The notes below the pieces were generated by a model. The model was not told the origin of the DNA. It was given only the letters and a program-made list of their open reading frames with translations, and made no database searches. 64,000 bases of DNA from Cryptosporangium sp044454545 (GTDB lineage: Bacteria; Actinomycetota; Actinomycetes; Mycobacteriales; Cryptosporangiaceae): the NCBI RefSeq assembly GCF_044454545.1, contig NZ_JBITDV010000013.1, positions 62,001 to 126,000 on the forward strand. Reading direction: 5' to 3'. A program made the position numbers and the translations under genes. Positions within the stretch are counted from its first letter, which is position 1. Each line of letters opens with the position of its first letter. Shown piece by piece: positions 24,564-33,008 of this stretch.

Positions 24564-25211
24564 ATGGGACGGATCGGCGTGATGCTGCCGCGGGACCTGC
24601 CCGCGAACCAGGTGCGCGAGTACACGGTCGCCGTGCGCACGCTGCTGCGCGGTGAGCCGGGGCCGGCGGCGGGCCGGTACGTCGACGTCGAGGGCGTCGT
24701 GATCGGCGAGGTACCGCAGACGGTGCCCCCGGTCGTGCTCGGCGTGCGCGGTCCGAAGTCGATCGCGCTCGCCGGTCAGGTCTCCGACGGGGTGCTGCTG
24801 GCCGAGCCGTCCGCGCCCGCTTACGTCGCCGGATCGGTGGCTCGTCTGGCGTCCGTATCGCCGGAGGTCATCACCTACGACGCGGCAGCCGTCGGCGACG
24901 ACGGACGGAAAGCCAGGGACCTGGCGCGCCCCGGGCTGGCGTGGGTGGGCGAGCCCGATTGGGCGCCGCACCTGGCGTCGTTGCCGTTCGCCGGCGACCT
25001 GGCGGCGCACCGCCGGAAGTCGGCGAGCCCGGAGGAGTTCGCGGCCACGATGCCCGACGAGTGGGTGCGGGAACTGTCGCTGGCCGGGACGCCGGACGAG
25101 GTGCGCGACCGGATCGCGGCCCGCCACGGTGCGGGAGCGACCAGCGTCGTGCTGATCCCGGCCGAGGCCGACCGGTTCGAAGCGCTGACCGGCCTGGCCT
25201 CTGCTCGCTGA
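24564..25211 (+). pseudogene. LLM-class flavin-dependent oxidoreductase with large internal deletion
   Basis: The 215-codon frame begins like an LLM oxidoreductase (MGRIGVMLPRDLPANQ) and then jumps directly to VREYTVAVRTLLRGEPG, which in intact family members lies about 100 residues further on. The rest is normal, with LGVRGPKSIALAGQVSDGVL and a C-terminal LAGTPDEVRDRIAARHGAGA. Missing is the N-terminal part of the TIM barrel that binds F420/FMN. Frame is preserved, so a truncated protein could be made, but it should be inactive. Confidence 0.75.
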
Positions 25212-25275
25212 GCAACAGCCGCCACAACCGTGTGCCGGGGTAACTGATGCCCCCGAAGCGAAGTACGGTTGCCGC

Positions 25276-26241
25276 GTGTCATTGAAAGCTGACTTGACCA
25301 GCGCTGACCTGACAGAGATCCGGCAGTCCGCCCTCGGCGCCGCCGACCCGCTCGGCTTGGCCGCCGAGCTGGCGGACGCGGCGGAGGCCGGACGGCTGGC
25401 CGACCCGGACGACGCCGGCCTCGCCCTCGTGCTCGCGGCCGAGATCGCCGAGAGCCGGTCGAAGCTCGACGCCGGGCTCCGGTACACCGAGCGTGCCCTC
25501 GACGCCTACGGCAAGAGAGACGACAGCCAGGTCGCGGCGGCCCGCGCCCTGCGAGCGCGGCTCCTCTTCCGGTCCGGCCGCGAGGACGAGGCGATGGCTG
25601 AGCTCGAGCCTCTCCGCCCGCTGCTCACGCAGTATTCGGACGCGGCGGCGTACGTCAGCGTGGCCTTGGCCGTCGGGGGGCGTACCCGGCTCGCCGAGGA
25701 GTGGCTGACCGCCGCCGTGCAGGAGGTGCTGGACGGGCGCGACGGCCCCGACCCGACCAGCGCCGAAGACGCCGGCCTGCTGTTCTTCCTGCTGCAGCAG
25801 CGCCATCGCGTCCGCCACTCGCTCGGCTTGCAGCACGACGCGCACGACACGCTCTCCGAGCGCCTGGAGACCAGGCTCGCCAACGCGTCGGCTCGCACCG
25901 CGGCCCAACCGGCCGACGATCTGGTCTTCTGGCCCCGGACCGATTTCGACGACGTGGTGGCGCGCTGGCCTTCGCTGGCCGACGTCTACGGCGCGACGTG
26001 GGACGAGCACCGCGCTCGCCTGGAGCGCGAGCTGGTCCGGCGCGGTGGCTCCGGCCAGCAACTACTGCGCGCTTCGGCCGGCGACCTGACCGCACCCGAC
26101 GACCGGGCCCGGGCGGACTACGCCCGTCGGCTGGCCGCCGGCACCGACAAGATCAGCTGGCCGCCGGAGCGGAACGCGCCGTGCTGGTGCGGCTCCGGCC
26201 TCAAGTACAAGAAGTGCTGCCTGCCGCGCTCCCGGAGCTAA
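25276..26241 (+). CDS. TPR-like protein with C-terminal SEC-C zinc motif
   Basis: A 321-aa protein from GTG 25276. Residues 20-200 are alternating amphipathic helices (SKLDAGLRYTERALDAYGKR, LRARLLFRSGREDEAMAELE), which resemble tetratricopeptides. The C-terminus is a SEC-C motif, NAPCWCGSGLKYKKCCL, which binds zinc and often mediates protein or nucleic-acid contacts. Four bases separate it from the AAA ATPase gene, so the two are probably one unit. A specific role is not known. Confidence 0.85.
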   Translation: MSLKADLTSADLTEIRQSALGAADPLGLAAELADAAEAGRLADPDDAGLALVLAAEIAESRSKLDAGLRYTERALDAYGKRDDSQVAAARALRARLLFRSGREDEAMAELEPLRPLLTQYSDAAAYVSVALAVGGRTRLAEEWLTAAVQEVLDGRDGPDPTSAEDAGLLFFLLQQRHRVRHSLGLQHDAHDTLSERLETRLANASARTAAQPADDLVFWPRTDFDDVVARWPSLADVYGATWDEHRARLERELVRRGGSGQQLLRASAGDLTAPDDRARADYARRLAAGTDKISWPPERNAPCWCGSGLKYKKCCLPRSRS

Positions 26242-26245
26242 CCCG

Positions 26246-27385
26246 GTGATCACCACCTTGGCGGTCGAGAACTACCGTTCGTTAAGGCACCTGGTGGTGG
26301 CTCTGGGCCGGCTGACCGTGGTCACCGGGGCCAACGGCACCGGCAAGTCCAGCCTCTACCGCGCGCTCCGGTTGCTGGCCGACTCGGCCCGCAACGGCGC
26401 GGTGGCGGCGCTGGCCCGGGAGGGCGGCCTCTCGTCGACCCTCTGGGCCGGGCCGGAGATGGGGGCCCGCGAGCAGCGGCCGCAGGGCACGGTCCGGCGC
26501 AACCCGGTCTGCCTGCGGCTGGGCTTCGCCGATGACGACTTCGGTTACGCGGTCGACTTCGGCCTGCCGCAGCCGTCCCGATCGGTGTTCGGACGGGACC
26601 CGGAGATCAAACGCGAGGTGATCTGGTCGGGGCCGTTCCTCCGTCCAGCCGGGCTGCTGGCCGACCGGGCGAACGGCGCGCTCCGCCTGCGCGACGGGCG
26701 GAGCTGGCTGGCGGTTCCGGGTGTGTTGGCCGGCTACGACAGCATGCTCAGCGAGTACTCCGATCCCCAGCGGGCGCCGGAGATCCTCGAGGTCCGCGAG
26801 CGGATCCGGTCCTGGCGTTTCTACGACCACCTGCGGACCGACGCCGACGCGCCGGTCCGCCAGTCGCAGGTCGGGACGCGCACTCCGGTGCTCGGCCCGG
26901 ACGGCGCCGACCTCGCCGCCGCACTGCAGACGATCCGGGAAATCGGCGATGCGGAGGCCCTGGACGCCGCCGTCGACGCTGCCTTCCCCGGCAGCTCGCT
27001 GGCGGTCGAAGTCGAGGCCGGACGCATTCTGCTCCGTTTCCGACAGCCCGGCCTGCTGCGGCCGTTCGGCGCCGCCGAGCTTTCGGACGGGACGGTGAAG
27101 TACCTGATGTGGGTGGCGGCACTGCTGACGCCACGGCCGCCGGCCCTGCTGGTGCTGAACGAGCCGGAGGCCAGCCTGCACCCGGACCTGCTCCGGCCAC
27201 TGGCCGAGCTGATCGTCACCGGCTCGGCCCGCACCCAGGTGCTGGTGATCAGCCACTCGCGTGCACTGGTGAACGCGCTGGAGGGTGACCTGTCGAGGAT
27301 CGAGCTGATCAAGGAGCTCGGCGAGACCCGGGTCGACGGGCAGGGGCGACTCGACGAGCCGCCGTGGCACTGGCCCGGCCGCTGA
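26246..27385 (+). CDS. AAA family ATPase (RecF/OLD-like, AAA_21)
   Basis: A 379-aa protein from GTG 26246, four bases after the SEC-C gene. It starts with ITTLAVENYRSLRHLVVALG and has Walker A GANGTGKSS (28-36). The ABC-type signature region is FGAAELSDGTVKYLMWVAAL, Walker B is LLVLNEPEASLHPDLL, and the switch His is VLVISHSRALV. No nuclease domain follows, so it is an SMC/RecF-like ATPase alone. Such predicted ATPases are common in actinobacteria, sometimes as parts of two-gene defence or repair modules. Confidence 0.88.
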   Translation: MITTLAVENYRSLRHLVVALGRLTVVTGANGTGKSSLYRALRLLADSARNGAVAALAREGGLSSTLWAGPEMGAREQRPQGTVRRNPVCLRLGFADDDFGYAVDFGLPQPSRSVFGRDPEIKREVIWSGPFLRPAGLLADRANGALRLRDGRSWLAVPGVLAGYDSMLSEYSDPQRAPEILEVRERIRSWRFYDHLRTDADAPVRQSQVGTRTPVLGPDGADLAAALQTIREIGDAEALDAAVDAAFPGSSLAVEVEAGRILLRFRQPGLLRPFGAAELSDGTVKYLMWVAALLTPRPPALLVLNEPEASLHPDLLRPLAELIVTGSARTQVLVISHSRALVNALEGDLSRIELIKELGETRVDGQGRLDEPPWHWPGR

Positions 27386-27436
27386 TCGGCGCGACCATGA
27401 CATCGACCACGCAGAACCTCGACGAAGGGCTCAACC

Positions 27437-28327
27437 GTGCCTGACACCGTTCCGACGTTCACGCTCAACAACGGCGTCGAGATCCCCGCGCTGGGGCTCG
27501 GCGTCTTCCAGACCCCTCCGGACGAGACCCGCGCGGCCGTCTCGGCCGCCCTGGACGTCGGCTACCGGCACATCGACACCGCCGCCGCGTACGGCAACGA
27601 AGGCCAGGTCGGCGAGGCGCTGCGCGACTCCGGCGTCGCCCGCGACGACGTCTTCCTGGAGACGAAGATCTGGATCAGCGACTACGGCTACGACGAGACG
27701 CTGCACGGCTTCGAGAAGGCCGCCCGCAAGCTCGGTGTCGACCAGATCGACCTGCTGATCCTGCACCAGGCCCTCCCCTCGGACTTCGAGAAGACCCTCG
27801 GCGCCTACCGCGCCCTGGAAAAGCTCTCGGCGGACGCCCGGGTGCGCGCCATCGGCGTCAGCAACTTCATGGTCGACCACCTCACGGCACTGCTCGACAC
27901 CGTGGACGTCGTGCCGGCGGTCAACCAGATCGAGGTACACCCGTACTTCGCCCAGCGCGCAGTGCAGGACTTCGGAGCCGGGCACGGCATCCTGACCCAG
28001 GCCTGGGCGCCGATCGGCGGCATCACGTTCTACCGCGACAGCGGCCACACCAGCACGCTCGACGACCCGGTGATCGGACAGATCGCGGCCGGGCATCAGA
28101 AGTCTCCGGCCCAGGTCATGCTGCGCTGGCACCTGCAGCAGGGCCGCCAGGTGATCCCGAAGTCGGTCCGGCCGGAGCGGATCACCGAGAACTTCGCCGT
28201 CTTCGACTTCGAGCTCACCGACGCCGAACTGACCGCGATCGACGGTCTGGAGACCGGCAAGCGCGGCGGCCCGGAACCGGCCGACATCACACTGGCGGCC
28301 TGGGGCCGCGCCATCCCGGAGGACTGA
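27437..28327 (+). CDS. Aldo/keto reductase (2,5-diketo-gluconate reductase-like)
   Basis: A 296-aa TIM-barrel protein, GTG 27437, SD gaaggg. Catalytic tetrad residues are in RHIDTAAAYGNE (D, Y), ETKIWIS (K) and LLILHQAL (H). The cofactor-binding end IPKSVRPERITENFAVFDFE is typical of NADPH-dependent AKR family 3/5 enzymes. It is followed after 3 bp by a second, different AKR. Substrate is unknown. Confidence 0.92.
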   Translation: MPDTVPTFTLNNGVEIPALGLGVFQTPPDETRAAVSAALDVGYRHIDTAAAYGNEGQVGEALRDSGVARDDVFLETKIWISDYGYDETLHGFEKAARKLGVDQIDLLILHQALPSDFEKTLGAYRALEKLSADARVRAIGVSNFMVDHLTALLDTVDVVPAVNQIEVHPYFAQRAVQDFGAGHGILTQAWAPIGGITFYRDSGHTSTLDDPVIGQIAAGHQKSPAQVMLRWHLQQGRQVIPKSVRPERITENFAVFDFELTDAELTAIDGLETGKRGGPEPADITLAAWGRAIPED

Positions 28328-28330
28328 TCG

Positions 28331-29314
28331 ATGCGTCACGCGAACCTCGGCGAACTAGCGGTTTCCCGGATCGGCCTGGGCGCGATGGGCATGTCCCACG
28401 GGTTCACCGGCGCCGGCACCGACGACGCCGAATCGATCCGCACCATCCACCGCGCGCTGGATCTCGGCGTCACGCTGATCGACACCGCCGAGATCTACGG
28501 CCCGTACGTCAACGAGGAACTCGTCGGTCAGGCCCTGAAGGGCCGGCGGGACGAGGTCGTGCTCGCGACGAAGTTCGGGATGGTCTCGCACCGCGGTGCC
28601 GGCCCGGGGAACCCCGACAGCAGCCCGGACAACATCCGCGCCGCGGTGGAAGGCTCGCTGCGGCGGCTGGGCACCGACCGCATCGACCTGTATTACCAGC
28701 ACCGGGTCGACCCGCAGACGCCGATCGAAGACACGATGGGCGCACTGTCCGAGCTCGTCGAGCAGGGCAAGGTCCGCTATCTCGGCCTCTCCGAAGCGTG
28801 GATCGACACGGTGCGCCGAGCGCACGCCGTCCACCCGGTCACCGCGCTGCAGTCGGAGTACTCGCTGTGGACCCGGGACCAGGACGAGATGCTCCCGGTC
28901 CTGCGGGAACTGGGCATCGGGCTGGTGGCCTACTCGCCGCTCGGCCGAGGCTTCCTCACCGGCGCGCTCCGCACCCCGGCCGACATCGAGGCGCTCGACG
29001 ACAGCGACTTCCGCAAGTTCCACCCGCGCTTCACCGGCGAGAACTTCGCGCGGAACCGGCGGATCGCCGACGAGGTGCGAGCGGTCGCCGACCAGGCCGG
29101 AGCCACGTCGGCGCAGGTCGCGCTCGCCTGGGTGCTCGCCAAAGGCGACGACGTCGTCCCGATCCCCGGCACCAAGCGCGTCAGCCGGGTCGAGGAAAAC
29201 GTCGGCGCGGACGGCGTCGAGCTGACCGCGGAGCAGATCGAGACCCTCGACAACCTCCCCCTGCCCGAGGGCGGCCACCACACCGAAGCCCAGATGGCCC
29301 TGATCGAACGCTAG
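28331..29314 (+). CDS. Aldo/keto reductase (AKR13-like)
   Basis: A 327-aa protein from ATG 28331. It has the tetrad in LIDTAEIYGPYVNEELVGQA, ATKFG and DLYYQHRVD. The signature YSPLGRGFLTG and the NADP site IPGTKRVSRVEENVGA are of the pyridoxal reductase/AKR13 type. Only 3 bp separate it from the preceding AKR, so they form an operon. The catabolic context is unclear. Confidence 0.93.
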   Translation: MRHANLGELAVSRIGLGAMGMSHGFTGAGTDDAESIRTIHRALDLGVTLIDTAEIYGPYVNEELVGQALKGRRDEVVLATKFGMVSHRGAGPGNPDSSPDNIRAAVEGSLRRLGTDRIDLYYQHRVDPQTPIEDTMGALSELVEQGKVRYLGLSEAWIDTVRRAHAVHPVTALQSEYSLWTRDQDEMLPVLRELGIGLVAYSPLGRGFLTGALRTPADIEALDDSDFRKFHPRFTGENFARNRRIADEVRAVADQAGATSAQVALAWVLAKGDDVVPIPGTKRVSRVEENVGADGVELTAEQIETLDNLPLPEGGHHTEAQMALIER

Positions 29315-29340
29315 CCTCCGGGCGGACCCCGACGGAACGC

Positions 29341-29905
29341 TCAGCCGACCTGCGCGCCGAACGCCTCGAGTGATACCGGCTGCCAGTCGCGCCAGGTCCG
29401 CAGACGCTCCTGATAGATCGCTTCGATGACGGGGAAGTCCCGGCCGAGGAGGAGCCGGCGCGGCGGGTGCTCGGCGTCGACGAGAGCGAGGATGGCCGGC
29501 TTCGTGGCGGCGGCCGTGCCGACGGTGAACTCCGCGGCCGTCTCGCTGCGGGTCCGGGCGTAGTCGGGCGACTCGACGCTGTGGCGGGATCCGCGATCGA
29601 GCCAGTCCGTCGCGTACGCGCCCGGCTCGACGCAGGTGACGTGGATGCCGAAGCCCGCGACCTCCTGCGCCAGCGACTCCGAGAGACCTTCGAGGGCCCA
29701 CTTGGAGGCGTGGTAGGCGCCGATGCCGGGATAGGCCCGGATGCCGCCCTCGCTCGTCACCTGCAGGATGTGCCCGCTGCCCTGGCGGCGCAGGCTCCGA
29801 AGCGCTCCACGAGATCCTCGAGCGCCTCGGTTTTCCGGGCGGTGGCGACCACGCGGTCGCCGCGTTGCAGGGCGGCCTCGGCCCAGAGCCGGCCGAAGCC
29901 GGTCG
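29341..29905 (-). pseudogene. SDR family oxidoreductase, deleted and frameshifted
   Basis: The C-terminal half is intact from VTSEGGIRAYPGIGAYHASK, with the YxxxK catalytic pair, to the stop at 29341. The N-terminal piece (TGFGRLWAEAALQRGDRVVA, then RKTEALEDLVERFG) is in a different frame between 29795 and 29902. The roughly 80-90 residues between VERFG and the RRQGSGHILQ strand, including the NNAG motif, are missing. The first few codons are also gone, because the sequence runs straight into a LysR fragment on the other strand. Not functional as it stands. Confidence 0.8.
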
Positions 29906-30243
29906 CCGAACTCGTGGACGAGGGCTGGGTCGCCGGGCGGGGTGCGCGCGGAGAGCCCCAGTTCGGTGCCTGGCCGACGCTGACCGGCCCCCGGGTGGTC
30001 GCCGAGCTCGGTGACTGGTCCGCCCGGTTCGGTTTCGTCGCCGCCGGCCTCGGCGTCACGACCGTTCCGCGCCTGGTCGCGGCGGCCGTGCCCGCCGGCA
30101 TCGTGTGCGTCGACGTCGACGATCCGAACTGGACGGGCCGCTCGATGGGCCTGGCGCGGATCGGCGCTCTGACCGGGGCGGCGGTCGCCGTGCGCTCCGC
30201 GCTGGTCGAGGAGGCCCGCCTGATCGCCGAACGTCCCGGGTAG
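29902..30243 (+). pseudogene. LysR-type regulator, C-terminal fragment
   Basis: About 114 codons encode the end of a LysR substrate-binding domain: ELVDEGWVAGRGARGEPQFG, then FGFVAAGLGVTTVPRLVA and IVCVDVDDPNWTGRS. The HTH and the first two thirds are missing. It abuts the 5' end of the SDR remnant on the opposite strand. An ancestral divergent SDR/LysR pair that lost the shared promoter and both 5' ends by one deletion explains the layout. Confidence 0.75.
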
Positions 30244-30246
30244 CGA

Positions 30247-31245
30247 TCAGCCCGCGAGCGTCAGCGCCACGTCGACGATCATGTCCTCCTGGCCACCGAC
30301 GAGGTTCCGCTTGCCGCACTCCATCAGGATGTCGCGGACGTCGAGGTCGTAGCGGCGGGCGGCGGCTTCGGCGTGCCGCAGGAACGACGAGTACACGCCG
30401 GCGTAGCCGAGCGTCAGCGTCTCGCGGTCGACGCGGACCGGGCGGTCCTGCAGCGGCCGGACGAGGTCGTCGGCGGCGTCCTGGAGCTTGAACAAGTCAC
30501 ACCCGTGCTCGAAGCCGGAGAGGTCGGCCACCGCGACGAACGCTTCGATCGGGCAGTTGCCCGCACCGGCGCCGTGCCCGGCGAGTGACGCGTCGACCCG
30601 GTAGACGCCGTTCTCGACGGCCACGACCGAGTTGGCCACCGAGAGCGACAGGTTCTCGTGGGCGTGGATCCCGATCTCGGTCGCCGGATCGAGGACGTTC
30701 CGGTAGGCGCGGACCCGGGCGGCGACGTCGTTCATCGTCAGCCGCCCGCCGGAGTCGGTGACGTAGACGCAGTGCGCGCCGTAGCTCTCCATGAGTTTCG
30801 CCTGCTCGGCGAGCTTCTCCGGCGGTGCCATGTGCGAGAGCATGAGGAACCCGGCGACGTCCATGCCGAGCTCGCGGGCGGCGGCGATGTGCTGGGCCGA
30901 GATGTCGGCCTCGGTGCAGTGCGTGGCCACCCGCACCGACCGCACACCCAGGTCGTACGCGGTCCGGAGTTCGTGGATCGTGCCGACGCCGGGCAGCAGC
31001 AGCGTCGTCAGGCGAGCCCGCTTCAGGACCGACGCCGCGGCTTCGATCCACTCCCAGTCGGTGTGCGAACCGGGGCCGTAGTTGACCGAGCCGCCGGCCA
31101 GGCCGTCGCCGTGGGCGACCTCGATCGCGTCGACGCCGGCCTCGTCCAGCGCCAGCACGATGCGCTTGACGTCGTCGGGGGAGATGCGGTGCCGGACGGC
31201 GTGCATACCGTCCCGGAGGGTGACGTCCTGTACGAAGATCTTCAT
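30247..31245 (-). CDS. dmpG: 4-hydroxy-2-oxovalerate aldolase
   Basis: A 332-aa protein with ATG 31245, which overlaps the dehydrogenase stop (ATGA). It has the DRE-TIM start VQDVTLRDGMHAVRHRIS (catalytic R-D), the metal site GIHAHENLSL and a C-terminal communication domain ending RNLVGGQEDMIVDVALTLAG. It cleaves 4-hydroxy-2-oxovalerate to pyruvate and acetaldehyde, and channels the aldehyde to the dehydrogenase encoded just upstream. The order matches dmpEFG/bphHJI and also hsaEGF of steroid catabolism, so the symbol is generic. Confidence 0.93.
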   Translation of the reverse strand: MKIFVQDVTLRDGMHAVRHRISPDDVKRIVLALDEAGVDAIEVAHGDGLAGGSVNYGPGSHTDWEWIEAAASVLKRARLTTLLLPGVGTIHELRTAYDLGVRSVRVATHCTEADISAQHIAAARELGMDVAGFLMLSHMAPPEKLAEQAKLMESYGAHCVYVTDSGGRLTMNDVAARVRAYRNVLDPATEIGIHAHENLSLSVANSVVAVENGVYRVDASLAGHGAGAGNCPIEAFVAVADLSGFEHGCDLFKLQDAADDLVRPLQDRPVRVDRETLTLGYAGVYSSFLRHAEAAARRYDLDVRDILMECGKRNLVGGQEDMIVDVALTLAG

Positions 31246-32159
31246 CGGGCGGCGATTCCTTCGGCCATGCGCACGGCGGCGGACGTCATGATGTCGAGGT
31301 TCCCGGCGTAGGCGGGCAGGTAGTGGGCCGCGCCCTCGACCTCGAGGAAGACCGATACCTGGTGGGTGGGCGCGTCCGGGGTCAGCGTGTGCACCGGCTG
31401 GTCGGCCGGGATCTCGGTGATCTGGACCCGCTGCTTGAGCCGGTAGCCGGGCACGTAGGCGGCCACGTCGTCGACCATCGTGCGCACCGAGGCGTCGATC
31501 TGTTCGCGGACGGCCGGGTCCGGCGCGGTGACGAGCGCGAACACGGTGTCGCGCATGATCAGCGGCGGCTCGGCCGGGTTGAGGACGATGATCGCCTTGC
31601 CCCGCCGGGCCCCGCCGACCTGTTCGATCGCCGCCGACGTGGTCTCGGTGAACTCGTCGATGTTCGCGCGGGTTCCGGGGCCGGCCGAGCGGCTGGCGAT
31701 CGAGGCGACGATCTCGGCGTAGGCGACCGGGACGACCCGCGAGATCGCGGCGACGATCGGAATCGTGGCCTGCCCCCCGCAGGTGACCATGTTGACGTCG
31801 GGCGCGTCGAGGTGCTCGTCGAAGTTCACCGCGGGGACGACGTACGGGCCGATCGCCGCGGGCGTGAGGTCGATCAGCCGCTTGCCGTGCGGTTCCAGCA
31901 CGGCGGCGTTGTGGAGGTGGGCCTTCGCGGAGGTGGCGTCGAAGACGATGCCGATCTCGTCGAAACCGGGGTGGGCGACGAGCCCCTCGACGCCCTCGTG
32001 CGTCGTGGCGAAGCCCATCCGGGCCGCCCGCGCCAGCCCGTCGGAGGCCGGGGCGATACCGGCCATCACGCCCATCTCGAGGTGCTCGGCCGTGCGGATC
32101 ACTTTGATCATCAGGTCGGTACCGATGTTGCCCGACCCGATGATGGCCACCTTGGTCAT
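31242..32159 (-). CDS. dmpF: Acetaldehyde dehydrogenase (acylating)
   Basis: A 305-aa protein from ATG 32159. It has the Rossmann motif VAIIGSGNIGTDLMIKV (4-20), the nucleophile Cys127 in VNMVTCGGQATIP and ANIDEFTETTSAAIEQVGGA typical of MhpF/DmpF/BphJ. It converts acetaldehyde, NAD and CoA to acetyl-CoA in a complex with the aldolase. It lies 2 bp after the hydratase gene. Confidence 0.94.
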   Translation of the reverse strand: MTKVAIIGSGNIGTDLMIKVIRTAEHLEMGVMAGIAPASDGLARAARMGFATTHEGVEGLVAHPGFDEIGIVFDATSAKAHLHNAAVLEPHGKRLIDLTPAAIGPYVVPAVNFDEHLDAPDVNMVTCGGQATIPIVAAISRVVPVAYAEIVASIASRSAGPGTRANIDEFTETTSAAIEQVGGARRGKAIIVLNPAEPPLIMRDTVFALVTAPDPAVREQIDASVRTMVDDVAAYVPGYRLKQRVQITEIPADQPVHTLTPDAPTHQVSVFLEVEGAAHYLPAYAGNLDIMTSAAVRMAEGIAAR

Positions 32160-32161
32160 CG

Positions 32162-32938
32162 TCAGTCCTTCCCGAACGTCACGGACACGCTGCCGAGGCC
32201 GGAGACGCTCGCCTCGACGACGTCGCCGGGTGCCACCGGGCGCATCGGGCCGAGCGCGCCGGAGAGGATCACCTGGCCGCCCCGCAGCGGCTGCCCGAAA
32301 CGTCGCGCTTCCCGGGCGAGCCACTGGACGGCCAGCAGCGGGTCGCCCAGACAGGCGGTGCCGGAGCCGGTGGACTGTTCGACGCCGTTGATCGACATCG
32401 ACATCGTCACGTCCCTGGGCACGACGTCGTCCAGCGAGCGACGGTCGTCACCGAGCACGAACAGCCCGGCGGACGCGTTGTCGGCGACGGTGTCGGCGAA
32501 GCTGATGTCCCAGCCGGCGATACGACTGTCGCAGATCTCGATCGCGGCGACGGCGTGGTCGATCGCCGCTTCGATCTGCGCCAGCTCGAGGTCGCCGTCG
32601 GCCAGGTCCGCACGCAGCACGAATGCGACCTCGGCCTCCGCGCGAGGCTGAAGGAGCCGTCCGGGTGGCACGGTGCCGCCGCTGCTCACGCTCATGTCGT
32701 CGAAGAGCAGTCCGAAATCCGGCTGGCCGACGCCGAGCTGCCGCTGCACGGCGGGGGAGGTGAGGCCGATCTTGCGGCCGATCAGCGCGGCCGCACGCGC
32801 GTTCGCGACCAGCTGCTGGACGGCATACGCGGCGTCGACGTCGTCCGGCCCGAGGAGGTCGCGTACCGGCGCGCAGGGCGTCGTGTCGTCGGCGGCGGCA
32901 CGCAGACGATCCGCGGCCGCGGCGATCGAAGGACTCAT
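32162..32938 (-). CDS. dmpE: 2-oxopent-4-enoate hydratase (2-hydroxypenta-2,4-dienoate hydratase)
   Basis: A 258-aa protein from ATG 32938; the extension to 33112 is antisense to the IclR gene. It has GRKIGLTSPAVQRQLGVGQP, the metal-binding pair in PRAEAEVAFVLRADL, and ALGPMRPVAPGDVVEASVSG near the end. These features belong to the MhpD/DmpE/HsaE hydratase group of the FAA-hydrolase fold. It hydrates the dienoate from ring meta-cleavage and is first in the three-gene operon. No ring-cleavage dioxygenase is present in the window. Confidence 0.92.
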   Translation of the reverse strand: MSPSIAAAADRLRAAADDTTPCAPVRDLLGPDDVDAAYAVQQLVANARAAALIGRKIGLTSPAVQRQLGVGQPDFGLLFDDMSVSSGGTVPPGRLLQPRAEAEVAFVLRADLADGDLELAQIEAAIDHAVAAIEICDSRIAGWDISFADTVADNASAGLFVLGDDRRSLDDVVPRDVTMSMSINGVEQSTGSGTACLGDPLLAVQWLAREARRFGQPLRGGQVILSGALGPMRPVAPGDVVEASVSGLGSVSVTFGKD

Positions 32939-32980
32939 GGCGTGATCGTGCACCGCGCGGACCTGGGAAACCGAGCTCGC

Positions 32981-32999
32981 CGTACCACTCAGCGGTACG
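32981..32999. promoter_or_regulatory. Inverted repeat between catabolic operon and IclR gene
   Basis: CGTACC-actcagc-GGTACG lies in the 70-bp divergent gap, 9 bp before the IclR ATG. IclR proteins bind such short palindromes, often repressing themselves, so it is a candidate operator for both directions. Confidence 0.6.
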
Positions 33000-33008
33000 C
33001 TCCGACCG

